Assembly: GCA_017407365.1 (NCBI GenBank)
Contig: JAFQWR010000127.1
Location: 1-5,965 of the forward strand
DNA length: 5,965 bases
Origin: Clostridia bacterium
GTDB lineage: Bacteria > Bacillota > Clostridia > Christensenellales > HGM11417
Direction of reading: 5' to 3'
Shown: in pieces, positions 5,842-5,965 of the stretch
Numbering within the stretch: the first letter of the stretch is position 1
Layout: the number at the start of each line of letters is the position of its first letter
Notes under the pieces: generated by a model
The model's input: the letters and a program-made list of their open reading frames with translations, nothing else
Told to the model about the DNA's origin: nothing
Database searches by the model: none
Made by a program: the position numbers and the translations under genes

Positions 5842-5965
5842 TTATTCCTTATTCTCAATGGGAAGCTGCACCCAAATTGCAGGGCGCATAGCGTTTCCGC
5901 CCTTAGTGGTTCCCTCTCCCCACAGGCTGATGCTGCCGTCGTTTACCACGTAGCAAACGTAATAC
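5842..5965 (-). CDS. C-terminal 40 residues of a probable DUF6273-type protein, 5'-truncated by window edge
   Basis: An open frame enters from the right edge and ends at TAA (5842-5844), immediately followed by a second in-frame TAA. The visible end contains a Gly/Asn-rich turn and then MRPAIWVQLP (26-35 of the visible residues). A hydrophobic Arg-Pro-Ala-hydrophobic-Trp ending just before the stop is typical of the DUF6273 domain, common in Clostridia and often found with cell-surface or repeat proteins. The downstream terminator on the same strand supports a real gene end. The function of the domain is not known to me, and the rest of the protein is outside the window, so the family call is moderate. 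Confidence 0.6.
   Translation of the reverse strand, partial: YYVCYVVNDGSISLWGEGTTKGGNAMRPAIWVQLPIENKE

Overview
The window looks like a chromosomal segment of a Bacillota bacterium, most likely class Clostridia and plausibly gut-associated. The evidence is a single-chain (alpha2, GlyQS-type) glycyl-tRNA synthetase, strong GGAGG ribosome sites, near-consensus sigma-A promoters with 17-base spacers, U-tailed hairpin terminators, and BspA-type leucine-rich repeats beside a probable DUF6273 protein end. The species cannot be named from the sequence.

Layout, left to right. (1) 1-650, minus strand: the N-terminal 216 residues of an HSL-family alpha/beta hydrolase, cut by the left edge. (2) 651-1013: a divergent intergenic region with one promoter for the hydrolase and one for glyS, a 10-bp inverted repeat between them, and a 14-bp perfect palindrome at the glyS start site. 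(3) 1014-2408, plus strand: glycyl-tRNA synthetase, complete. (4) 2409-2641: a convergent gap holding three terminator-like hairpins. (5) 2642-5563, minus strand: a two-gene operon transcribed right to left. The first gene is an ArsB/NhaD-like membrane permease, and the second, 27 bases downstream, is a 530-residue protein that joins an N-terminal TIR domain to 13 BspA-type leucine-rich repeats. A promoter with perfect TTGACA and TATAAT boxes precedes the operon. (6) 5564-5841: that promoter plus a strong terminator. (7) 5842-5965, minus strand: the last 40 residues of a gene cut by the right edge, probably a DUF6273-type protein.

How the genes work together. glyS is housekeeping and appears independent. 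The most interesting unit is the permease plus TIR-LRR operon. The TIR domain keeps the glutamate that serves as the catalytic residue in NAD-cleaving TIR enzymes, and the protein has no signal peptide, so it is probably a cytoplasmic sensor-effector with a repeat array as its recognition part. Pairing with a permease is unusual. A role in defence, signalling or stress is inference only; nothing in the window proves it. No tRNA, rRNA, CRISPR array, insertion sequence or transposase is seen.
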